Assembly (NCBI GenBank): GCA_025965815.1
Contig: JAOPWF010000389.1
Span: 1-18,529, forward strand
Source of the DNA: Mycobacterium sp.
GTDB taxonomy: Bacteria > Actinomycetota > Actinomycetes > Mycobacteriales > Mycobacteriaceae
Direction: 5' to 3'
Length of the DNA: 18,529 bases
The notes under the pieces are model-generated. The model was not told where the DNA came from. It saw only the letters and a program-made list of their open reading frames with translations, and made no database searches. The first letter of the stretch is position 1; each line of letters opens with the position of its first letter. The position numbers and the translations under genes were made by a program. Positions 7,956 to 14,899 of the stretch are shown one piece after another.

Positions 7956-8714
7956 CTACTGCTGCACGATGATGGGATCACCGACAGAAACGGTGTCGAA
8001 GTACCAGGCGGCGTTGTCGGGGCTGAGGTTGATGCAGCCGTGACTGACGTTCGCATTGCCTTGCGATCCCACTGACCAGGGCGCCGAATGCACGTAGACG
8101 CCGCCCCAGGTGACCCGGACCGCGTACTGGGCTGTGAGCTTGTATCCCTCCGGATCACTGAGCGGTATTCCGATGGTTCGCGAATCCATCACGACGCTGC
8201 GCTGCTTCTCCAGAGCGGTGAACGAGCCGACCGGCGTCGGGTGCTTGGGTTTACCCATCGACGCCGGCATCTGACGTACGACCTGATTGTCGATACTGAC
8301 GGTGAAGGTGTGCTCGGAGATGTCCGCAACACCCACCACCGCCGCGCCGGTTCCGAAGCCTGTCGACAGCCCTCCCGCGGATACCCTTATCTGGCTGTGA
8401 GCGGGCCAGAATCCGTCTGGAACCCATTGCACGACATCGTTGCTCATCCACGTGAACTGGCCGGTCAGCTTCTTCGGCGAGCTGATCTGGATGCTGCGCT
8501 CGGCGGTCGCGCGATCAGCGATCGGCCCGGAAAACGTCACCACGACCGGTTGCCCAACGCCTACGATCGCGCCCCTCGCTGGTTCGACCATTGCCACGGT
8601 CACGCCCGGAGTCGGCGACATCACCGCCGCCGCGCTCGGGTTGGTACCCGATCCGGCCACCGCCATCACAACAATTCCCGTAACGACCAGCACATATCGC
8701 GCCGCTCTACGCAT
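7956..8714 (-). CDS. ldtA: L,D-transpeptidase of the LdtMt1 (LdtA) type
   Basis: A 252-residue exported enzyme that makes 3-3 cross-links in peptidoglycan on the outer side of the membrane. It has an N-terminal signal sequence (MRRAARYVLVVTGIVVMAV), then an Ig-like domain (PARGAIVGVGQPVVVTFSGP) and a YkuD catalytic domain. The catalytic motif is HSAPWS...SHGCINLS with Cys 227 and its His neighbours. Length and sequence follow M. tuberculosis LdtMt1 (251 residues, Cys 226) closely as I recall it. ATG 8714 is chosen over the upstream start at 8747 because it gives the same N-terminus as LdtMt1 and has AGGAAAG seven bases before it. It lies upstream of cyp125 on the same strand, but the operator between them suggests separate transcription. 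Confidence 0.93.
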   Translation of the reverse strand: MRRAARYVLVVTGIVVMAVAGSGTNPSAAAVMSPTPGVTVAMVEPARGAIVGVGQPVVVTFSGPIADRATAERSIQISSPKKLTGQFTWMSNDVVQWVPDGFWPAHSQIRVSAGGLSTGFGTGAAVVGVADISEHTFTVSIDNQVVRQMPASMGKPKHPTPVGSFTALEKQRSVVMDSRTIGIPLSDPEGYKLTAQYAVRVTWGGVYVHSAPWSVGSQGNANVSHGCINLSPDNAAWYFDTVSVGDPIIVQQ

Positions 8715-8922
8715 GGCTGCCTTTCCTCGAGGTGGTGCTGTCCGCAAAGTTCCACTCTAGTTTCACCACAGTCGGACCGCCGTACAGGTAAATCGGGCAA
8801 TGGGTTCCGGCCGTTACTGGCGAAGGCCAACACCCCCATCGCCGTGAGGTTCGGAGCCCATGGTTACGTCATCGAGCCGCCCGCAAGGGTCGGCCTCGGT
8901 GCCTGCGTGGAGGTTGGTGTGG

Positions 8923-9875
8923 ATGACCAGTCGTGATTCGAGCTCCGGTGAGGGCACGAAAGTCCCTGCGACAGAAGACAGGGAGTCGTTCATCGTCGAC
9001 ACCCTCGTCAGCTCGTTTTCCGACCTAAGCGGACCCCGACGCATTTCGGACCAAGTTTCGCAAGATGGGCCGCCGACCCGTTCGCGTTCTACCGCGGCAG
9101 CGCGTGTATCTTTACGCCGACGTGGGTGCCCGGGAGGACAGGTGGGCTGACGAGCGGACCGGTGTTTACGGGATGCGCCGGGTGTTCGCCGCCTCGACGA
9201 TGACGAACGCGACACGGTGACGGGCGGCTGCGAACGCTACTTGGAGACGATCCCGCAGACTCAGCGCTTTCGTGGAATCGCCTACGACGTCAAGGATGTG
9301 ATCGGCAAGACCGGCGTCGGCATCGGGAGTGCGGGCTTGCCGTCGTACACCGTGCCGATCGAGGGATTCAGCCAGGCCTTGGACAACGACGTGGTGCTGT
9401 CGATGAAGCAGGGCAACGTGGCCGCGCCCAGCCGGGTGGTCGACGACCAAGAGGTGCGGGAATACTTCACGCACCCCGGTCATCGCACCGCGGTGTCGCA
9501 GCGGGCGCTGCAGGCCCACGCCGATCCGTTGCTCGGCTACACCGAGATCGATGACGTGGCTTCGTGGTGAGCGAACTCTCGCCGTACGAGGCAGATTTGG
9601 ACTGGACCGAGCCGGACGAACTCGCCGAGGTCATCGAGCAACTGGGGCACGCGCTGGCCAAGGTGCACTGCGTCAGCGATGCCGACAGCGATCAGTCACT
9701 GGTCGACTTTCAGACCGAGGAGGCCATCGTCGCGGTGATCGGCGACGATGAGAACGGATTCGTCGCCGACATGGTGTCCTTCGGGGTGGAGTACGCGGCC
9801 ACCGTTCGCGACGACCATCGGCATTTCGTCGAGGCGTTCCGCGAGGGCAGGATCCCCGGCGTTACCGCGACCTGA
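8923..9875 (+). pseudogene. DUF2252 family gene with an internal deletion and several frameshifts
   Basis: A GGAGG nine bases before ATG 8923 opens a DUF2252 N-terminus (ESFIVDTLVSSFSDL, 8983 on). The frame then jumps near 9027-9031 to DPDAFRTKFRKM, near 9067-9069 (one extra G) to DPFAFYRGSA, and near 9111-9113 (one T short) to YADVGAREDRWADERTG. Around 9163 the central part is missing, including the expected GDLHxxNFG block. The sequence resumes as RRLDDDERDTV...IAYDVKDVIGKTG and continues to 9569. A missing G near 9556-9560 puts the end (SELSPYEADLDW to 9875) in another frame. About 950 bp remain of a family usually near 1.3 kb. DUF2252 proteins resemble kinases in fold; no function can remain here. 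Confidence 0.85.
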
Positions 9876-10555
9876 CCGCCTGATCGTCGTGCTGAGGCGG
9901 TCCGGCATGCAGGTTCTTCGCGGTCGGGCAGGTCTTTACCGAGGCCGGGTCGGGATAGGTTCGCAGGACCCGGTCCGCCGTGCCGGAACTGGTGACGGTG
10001 AACCAGTAGTGCTCGTTCTTGAAGTGGTGTAGCCGGTGATCTCGCCAAATCGCATGGTAGACACTCGTTTTCGGCTTCCAGCCGCTGTGGATCAGGTAGT
10101 GACTCCGGTATCCCAGGCCGAGAACGGCGAGGACGGCCAAATAGGTCAGCCCGAGCCTGAGTCGTGGAAAGGCCGGGACCGCAATCGCAACTGCGGCAGG
10201 CAGTACCCACAGCAGTGCCTTCCGCGGGATGAAGACGAGCGGCACGTAGCGGGGTTGATGTGGTGCTCGCGGTGCTTGCGGCGAGCAGCGGGTCGATGGT
10301 GAACGGGCCGAGGTGCCGTGGTCGCCAGTGCAGGATGAACACGTGAATGATCCACTCGAAGAACGGGATGAGTGCGATCATCGCCAGCGGAACCAGCGGA
10401 TCGGTGATCTGCCAGTCGCCCAAGACAATTCGGATGGTCAGCGCCGAAACGAGCGTGGCAGCGATCACCCACGGTGACGGATGGTTCCAGAACTCCCGCC
10501 AGGCATCGGAGAGTGTGAAGCCCTTGCGGACAGTGCGCGCCGTCAAACTCGTCAT
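9862..10555 (-). pseudogene. Sterol desaturase/fatty acid hydroxylase family gene with two frameshifts
   Basis: This reads as a membrane di-iron hydroxylase of about 230 residues if two bases are restored. Frame one (10555 to about 10283) has two membrane helices and the first His box (IIHVFILHW). The second box, KHREHH, is in another frame (about 10280-10252). The rest, from VFIPRKALLW to the stop at 9862, is in a third frame and has the third box, DHRLHH. The breaks lie near 10279-10283 and 10249-10254, each one base short in a run of C or G. No single frame has all three boxes, so no active enzyme is expected unless these are assembly errors. Its ATG overlaps the stop of the regulator gene upstream (ATGA), and its end overlaps the end of the DUF2252 relic by 14 bases. 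Confidence 0.82.
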
Positions 10556-11137
10556 CGTTCATCCTCCAGACTGGTGATAGCGGTGATCAGCGCCGTGGCC
10601 GCGGGTTCGAGCAGGTCTCTCGCCGCTTGTTCGGCGTCGGCGGGGTGACCTGCGACGATCGCGTCGGCAAGTTTTCGGTAAGCCTCCGGGCGGCCGACCT
10701 CGGCAGCCATCAGTGTGGCCAGGGCAGGCAGCGCAGGTTCGTAGGCAGGGCGAAGTGAGTTGAACATCAGCCGAAAAGCGATCGAGTCGGCCCCGTCGAC
10801 GACGTGATCCCAAAAGGTCAGCGCGTGGCGTTGCTGCTCAATCGGGTCGTTCTCGGCCGCCAGCCTGCGCACCGAATCGTCGAGCAGTGCGGGCAGTTCC
10901 GGCCGCTGCCGTTGAGCCGCCAACTGGGCACCTTGGGGCCGTTGTGCAGGCGGGCCTCGAGGATGCTGCGGGCGACGGAGACGTCGAGCTCGCCGCCGCG
11001 CAACAGGAGGCGGGCAGCAGGTCCAGGCCGGCATGCCTACGGAAGTCGCGCACGGTGGTGGCGTCGCCCTGGCATACCTCGACGAGACCGGCGGCGGAAA
11101 ATTGCTTGAGGCTGACCGGTAGTTGGCCAGACGTCAA
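10552..11137 (-). pseudogene. FadR/GntR-family regulator, N-terminally truncated and frameshifted
   Basis: The C-terminal ligand domain (FCD type) is clear: [37 protein letters not shown] and EQAARDLLEPAATALITAI, ending DER. Upstream, other frames continue with [20 protein letters not shown] and, earlier, [19 protein letters not shown], which is the end of the winged helix and its wing. The breaks lie near 10925-10932 (one G short) and 11010-11014 (one C short). The first 50-60 residues, with most of the DNA-binding helices, are missing. The stop overlaps the hydroxylase ATG by 4 bases, so the pair formed an operon in which this protein probably controlled the hydroxylase. Confidence 0.8.
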
Positions 11138-11450
11138 GTGTCAGACCAGTCGCAAAGCCGGGCCGCGTCGAGTCGCGGTAGCACCGCCTCGATGAAGACC
11201 ATCCGGTCGCGTTGTGCCGCCGTGGCGACCAGGGCTTTGCCGCTGCGCTGCCCCACAGCGATGCGGGAAAGCCGCCGCCGGTATCCGGTGCGCTCGTATC
11301 CTGACGGGCAGGTAGGCTCAGCCCCCGAGGTAGCTCGGCGGTGACCAGGTGTCCCGAGCCGTTCCAGCGCTCTCGTCGAACTACCGCACCTGACAGTGGC
11401 TCCGCGGTTAGCGCAGCGGCAACGTAGGTTCGGATGCGAAGGGGGTGCAG
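11138..11450. other. Region without an assignable gene, with a coding-like stretch on the minus strand
   Basis: No gene was assigned. On the minus strand a frame from about 11309 to a TGA at 11134-11136 reads like a real C-terminus (GKALVATAAQRDRMVFIEAV, then [15 protein letters not shown]) with GC-rich third positions, but it has no start and I do not recognise it. It may be the tail of a gene lost together with the N-terminus of the regulator. The last 60 bases lead into the gene at 11451 and must hold its promoter; I could not pick out convincing hexamers with proper spacing. Confidence 0.4.
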
Positions 11451-12716
11451 ATGCACACCGTGCTCGGACTGTCGATGACGCCGACCGCTGTCGGTTTCGT
11501 CCTTGTCGAAGGACAGCAGGGAGACGGCGACACCATCGACCATGATGCTTTCGAGGTTCACACTGACCGCGGCGCCAGCGCTGTCAGCACCTCCGAACAG
11601 GTGGCAGCCGCTGTGTTCCGGACCCAGGCGATCACCGAAGCGGACGGTTACCAGCTGCACTCGGTCGGCGTCACCTGGAGCGATGGCGCCGACGCGGAGG
11701 CATCGCTACTGCTGAAGTCGTTGACGGACTCAGGGTTCGACAACGTGGTCGCGGTGCGGTTGCCCGAGGCCACCGAGGCGCTGGCACGCGGCATCGGGAG
11801 TGTCATCGGGTACGACCGGACCGCGGTGTGTGTGATCGAGTCCGAAGCCGTGGTCGTCCTGGTGGACAACACCCGGGACGGCGCGGTGCAGACCGCCGTC
11901 AGCCACGCCGTCGACAGTAACGCCGGCTTGATTCATTGGCTGACCGACATCCTGGATCAGGGCGACTGGCAGCCGGATGCCCTGGTCGTCGTCGGCACAG
12001 GTGCCCTTGAGGAGATCACCGCGCTGCTCGAGGAGGTCCTGCCGGTTCCGGTTTTCGCCCCCGCTGAAGCCGAGTTGGCCCTTGCCCGGGGCGCGGCGCT
12101 CGCGTCCGCCCAGAACACCGGGTTCGGCTACGCGGGGCTCGACCACGACTTCGACGACGATGTCACCGACAACCGCGACGAGGACCGCCGACCATGGGCG
12201 CTCTCGCAGACCGGAGCGTTGAGCCTGTTGATCGTCGGTGTGTTGACCTTCGTCGTCTCGCTGTCCCTGTTGGTGAGCACGCGGCTGGTTTCGGACTCTG
12301 GGAACATCGAGCGTCGGCAGGTCGTGAACACGTCGGGCACCCCGGCCATGGAACAAGCCGTCGCGCCCGCTGTTCTGCCGCCACCCCAGGTAATCTCGCC
12401 CCCGGTTGTCCAGACGCCGGTTGAGCTCGCACCACCGCCCGTCGCACCCGATATCCCCGTGGTTCAGGCACCGCAGGTCAACATCCCCGATGATTCGCAG
12501 GCGAGCCTTCCTCCTGAGCCGGTCCCTGCGGCAGTGGCGCCCGAGCCCATCGCCCCTCCGCCGCCGCCCCCACCGGTCGCGTCGGTGCCGGCGAAGAAGC
12601 CCGGAATTCTGACGCGGATCAGGGATCGCCTCCACATCGGAGACACCCCGATCGACCAGCAGGCACCCGCTGAGGTTCCGCCGCCGGCTCCTGACGTGCC
12701 GTTCCCGCCGCCATAG
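11451..12716 (+). CDS. DUF7159-type membrane protein: Hsp70/actin-like domain, one membrane helix, proline-rich tail
   Basis: A 421-residue protein. Residues 1-225 look like an ASKHA (Hsp70/actin) fold: TVLGLSMTPTAVGFVLVEG resembles the first phosphate hairpin, and DALVVVGTGALEEI followed by AEAELALARGAALASA resembles the adenosine motif and the 'A-x-GAA' helix of DnaK. The phosphate-binding Asp and the GGGT of the second loop are not seen, so ATP hydrolysis is doubtful. An acidic linker precedes one membrane helix (about 254-276). The rest is a Pro/Val/Ala-rich tail, probably outside, with a small basic patch (ITRIRDRLHIGD). ATG 11451 is favoured by AAGGGGG just before it; GTG 11445 is possible. 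The DUF name is from memory. The role is unknown; a cell-envelope scaffold is plausible. Confidence 0.8.
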   Translation: MHTVLGLSMTPTAVGFVLVEGQQGDGDTIDHDAFEVHTDRGASAVSTSEQVAAAVFRTQAITEADGYQLHSVGVTWSDGADAEASLLLKSLTDSGFDNVVAVRLPEATEALARGIGSVIGYDRTAVCVIESEAVVVLVDNTRDGAVQTAVSHAVDSNAGLIHWLTDILDQGDWQPDALVVVGTGALEEITALLEEVLPVPVFAPAEAELALARGAALASAQNTGFGYAGLDHDFDDDVTDNRDEDRRPWALSQTGALSLLIVGVLTFVVSLSLLVSTRLVSDSGNIERRQVVNTSGTPAMEQAVAPAVLPPPQVISPPVVQTPVELAPPPVAPDIPVVQAPQVNIPDDSQASLPPEPVPAAVAPEPIAPPPPPPPVASVPAKKPGILTRIRDRLHIGDTPIDQQAPAEVPPPAPDVPFPPP

Positions 12717-12725
12717 GGCGGGAAC
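12701..12725 (+). terminator. Strong hairpin with the stop codon in its loop
   Basis: GTTCCCGCC (12701-12709) pairs perfectly with GGCGGGAAC (12717-12725). The 7-base loop between them ends in the TAG stop of the upstream gene (12714-12716). There is no T-run. The position between two convergent genes fits a tail-less terminator or an RNA 3'-end stabiliser that may work for both strands. Confidence 0.55.
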
Positions 12726-12781
12726 CCAGTAGCGCGCTTAGCTGGCCGGCAGCGATGGCCACGGCCCGTTCTGCCCTCGTT

Positions 12782-13682
12782 CTAGGTACCGATGGCGATC
12801 GCAAACGGTTTGGTTCCGACCGCGATTTCCTGCAGCACGGTGCTGCTGGCATTGTCGATCACGGAGACGCTGTCTGAGCCCGAGTTGGTGACGAACGCTC
12901 GTTCCCCGTCCGCTGTGATCACCACGCCGAATGGATCAGCGCCCACGGGGACAGTGGCCAGGACCGTATGGGTGTTGGTGTCGATCACCGTCACATCGCC
13001 GGGGCCGTGATTCGTCACGTAGGCGGGTTCTCCGTCCGGGCTGACGGCAACCCCGACCGGATCAACGCCGACACTGACCGTGGCTGCCACCGCATTGGTA
13101 ACGGTATCGATCGCAGACACGGTGCCGAGGCCGCCATTTGTCAGATAGGCGGTGCCACCCCGCGGGGTAATGGCGATACCCCTGCCAGTGGAGAACGAGA
13201 CGCCCTTATCGATCTGAATGTTGGCCTCGACGGTATTGGTCGCGGTCGCGATAACCGAGACGCCGTGAAATTCGTCGCGCACGTGTGTCTCCCGTCGGGG
13301 GTAATGGCGATATCGATGGAAAGGTCCATCGGGATCTCGTCTGCCACGGTGTTGGTGGCGGTCTCAAGCACCTTGACGGTGTCGTCGTTTCCCGAATTGG
13401 CGACGTATGCATGTTTCCCATCAGGAGTGACGGCGACTCCCGCGATGAAGGAGTCCGTCAACGGAAATGTCGCTGACAGGGTGTGGCTCGTTGTGTCCTG
13501 TACAGATACCCGGCCCTCACCGTGGCCCCTGATCGTGATGTACGCCCGTTTGCCATCCGGAGTAAGTGTTATTCGAGTGGGTGAACCATCCACGGGCGTA
13601 GTGGCCACAACGGTATTGGTGGACGGGTCGAGCACCGAATCGAGGGCGACCCGGCATTCGTCACATAGGCTAACGGTCCCAC
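12782..13682 (-). pseudogene. YVTN-type seven-bladed beta-propeller gene with two frameshifts
   Basis: Seven copies of the blade signature can be read in order from the start: AYVTNAGSPS, AYITIRGHGEG, AYVANSGNDD, CATNF, AYLTNGGLG, AYVTNHGPG, AFVTNSGSDS. Each is preceded by a (V/I)TPDG-like turn. Such proteins (YncE/lactonase-like) form closed propellers and often bind DNA or sugars or are secreted. GTG 13682 is a possible start, preceded by GGAGGG about 11 bases away. The frame breaks near 13635-13641 and again near 13264-13268, one base short each time. Restoring both gives one protein of about 300 residues with exactly seven blades. No signal peptide is visible before the first blade, so the original 5' end may also be lost. 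It is convergent with the gene ending at 12716. Confidence 0.8.
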
Positions 13683-13884
13683 CGATTGTTACTCCCTCCG
13701 GTCGGCCGTCGGGGCACCTCGAACGGATGTTCCACCCAACATAGGAAATAGCGACGGCGGCAGGGCGAGCGTAGTCCGCTACCCGTCACGGCCGCCCAGA
13801 AAAATTGCCGGGTTTTGCGATGTAACGAAACGCCCGCGCGAACTGAAGCAATAATTAGGGCGTTGCGAGTGCAGGGAGGTCTGA

Positions 13885-14325
13885 ATGATCACGATCGATA
13901 TTCGAATGGCGGCGCGATCTGTGGCGTTCTGCGCCTTGGGCGTCGTCGCGGCGTTCGTGATGGCGAGTGCACCGGCTATGGCCGAGCCGTTGGACCCGGC
14001 GCCGCCGCTGCCCCCGGACCAGGACGCCACCACCCAGGCCGTCGCCAGCGATCTGGCACCGGTGCCCGCCGGCGTGCCGCATCTGTCGAGCCCCGAGAAC
14101 CTGCCTCCCGGGACCACTGACAATCCCGTCGAGCCGCCGCAAGGGCGCGGTCTTGCCTACCTGCAGGACCTCTGGCACGCGATGCACACCCAAGACGTCA
14201 GCATGAACGGCGCGCTTCTTCTGCTGACCCAGCGCCCACTTGATGCCAAAGCGGTGCCGCCGCCCGGGGTCCCGGCTGGTCCGCAGCAGCCCCTGCCGGC
14301 AGAGCCCGCACCGCCGACGCCGTAG
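13885..14325 (+). CDS. Secreted Pro/Ala-rich mycobacterial protein
   Basis: A 146-residue protein with a signal peptide (hydrophobic core about 12-27) and a likely cleavage site after APAMA (residue 33). The mature part is low-complexity Pro/Ala at both ends (PAPPLPPDQD, PAEPAPPTP) around a compact middle segment, GLAYLQDLWHAMHTQDVSM, followed by NGALLLLTQRPLD, which looks folded and amphipathic. It is expected in the envelope or the culture fluid. A GGAGG five bases before ATG 13885 makes the start firm. It is not tightly linked to either neighbour: the putative lipoprotein gene starts 143 bases later. I recognise the style of a mycobacterial secreted protein but no function. Confidence 0.78.
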   Translation: MITIDIRMAARSVAFCALGVVAAFVMASAPAMAEPLDPAPPLPPDQDATTQAVASDLAPVPAGVPHLSSPENLPPGTTDNPVEPPQGRGLAYLQDLWHAMHTQDVSMNGALLLLTQRPLDAKAVPPPGVPAGPQQPLPAEPAPPTP

Positions 14326-14468
14326 CGCCGCCGCCGACTGAACGCAATTACACCGCCGCAATGTGCTACCGCGACGGTGTTTCTACCCGGCACGGTTGTG
14401 CGGAAACTTTGCGCCGACTGTGCGATTATCTGCACGTCGGTAATCGGGGGATAGAGAAGGACTGCATC

Positions 14469-14723
14469 ATGAGGTCACGTCGTTTGGGCCGTCGTCTGCC
14501 GGCTGTTGCCGGCGGTGCCGCCATCATCGCAATGGTCGGTTTGACCGCAGCCTGCGGTGGCAACGCGCCTCAAGGCCCTTCGAGCACGACGACGACAACG
14601 ACGACCACAACGACGGTGTCGCCGACCGAAAAGGTCATCAACCCCACCGGTGGTAACCAGTTCACGCCCACACACGTCATCACTCCGGCACCGCCCACCG
14701 GCGGTGGCCCCGGCGGCCACTAA
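14469..14723 (+). CDS. Small putative lipoprotein with a poly-threonine stretch
   Basis: An 84-residue protein. The twin-arginine-like basic start (MRSRRLGRRLP) is followed by a hydrophobic core (AAIIAMVGL) and TAAC-GG, a probable lipobox, though Thr at -3 is less usual than Leu or Val. The mature part is short: S-S followed by ten threonines, then a Gly/Pro-rich tail. A Thr run directly after the lipid anchor is a typical site for mycobacterial O-mannosylation. The Thr codons are a mix of ACG, ACA and ACC, so it is not a plain triplet expansion at DNA level. ATG 14469 has AAGGAC nine bases before it. A hairpin follows 39 bases after the stop. Confidence 0.75.
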   Translation: MRSRRLGRRLPAVAGGAAIIAMVGLTAACGGNAPQGPSSTTTTTTTTTTVSPTEKVINPTGGNQFTPTHVITPAPPTGGGPGGH

Positions 14724-14762
14724 GCCCGCACCGCGTAAGGGCCGACGTATCCTGAGGTCCGC

Positions 14763-14785
14763 AGGGTCCCGATCCAAGGGACCCT
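14763..14785 (+). terminator. Hairpin between the lipoprotein gene and the S53 operon
   Basis: AGGGTCCC (14763-14770) pairs with GGGACCCT (14778-14785) around a 7-base loop; the outer GC/GC pairs can add two more beyond a TT bulge. It is followed by only TT. It may end the lipoprotein transcript. However, its 3' arm ends only four bases before the strong ribosome binding site of the leader ORF, so it could instead be part of the 5' leader of the S53 operon. Confidence 0.5.
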
Positions 14786-14789
14786 TTGC

Positions 14790-14798
14790 GGAGGAGGG
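14790..14798 (+). promoter_or_regulatory. Near-ideal ribosome binding site of the leader ORF
   Basis: GGAGGAGGG ends five bases before ATG 14804. It is the best anti-16S match in the window and serves no other start codon, which is the main evidence that the short ORF behind it is translated. Confidence 0.7.
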
Positions 14799-14803
14799 TC
14801 GGG

Positions 14804-14899
14804 ATGGCGCGGCGCCGCTCTCGAGGTTGGCGCTGTGGTTGCGCCCGGGCCGTCCGCGCTGACGGCGGCCAAGCGGCCGACGGGTCGGTTAATCGATGA
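14804..14899 (+). CDS. 31-codon leader ORF coupled to the S53 peptidase gene
   Basis: ATG 14804 to TGA 14897-14899 encodes 31 residues. The peptide is basic in its first half, with a C-G-C pair (RGWRCGCARA), and Gly/Ala/Asp-rich in the second half (ADGGQAADGSVNR). The ribosome binding site is excellent. The stop overlaps the peptidase ATG as ATGA, while the peptidase start has no clear site of its own and a TAA in its frame at 14890-14892. This is the layout of a leader that delivers ribosomes to the next gene. Mycobacteria are known to use short Cys-containing leader ORFs to sense cysteine supply; that this one does so is only a guess. Codon bias cannot be judged at this length. Confidence 0.55.
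   Translation: MARRRSRGWRCGCARAVRADGGQAADGSVNR

Noticed and set aside
11730..12635. Minus-strand open frame of 301 codons opposite the DUF7159-type gene
   Set aside because: The Arg/Asp/Gly-rich translation has no domain, and the plus-strand gene has a ribosome binding site, a membrane helix and a recognisable layout.
13815..13857. Promoter (TTGCGA and TAATTA) before the secreted protein gene
   Set aside because: The spacing is about 31 bases, far from the 16-18 expected.
14581..14614. Triplet microsatellite in the lipoprotein gene
   Set aside because: The codons are mixed (ACG, ACA, ACC), so it is a protein-level Thr run rather than a DNA repeat expansion.
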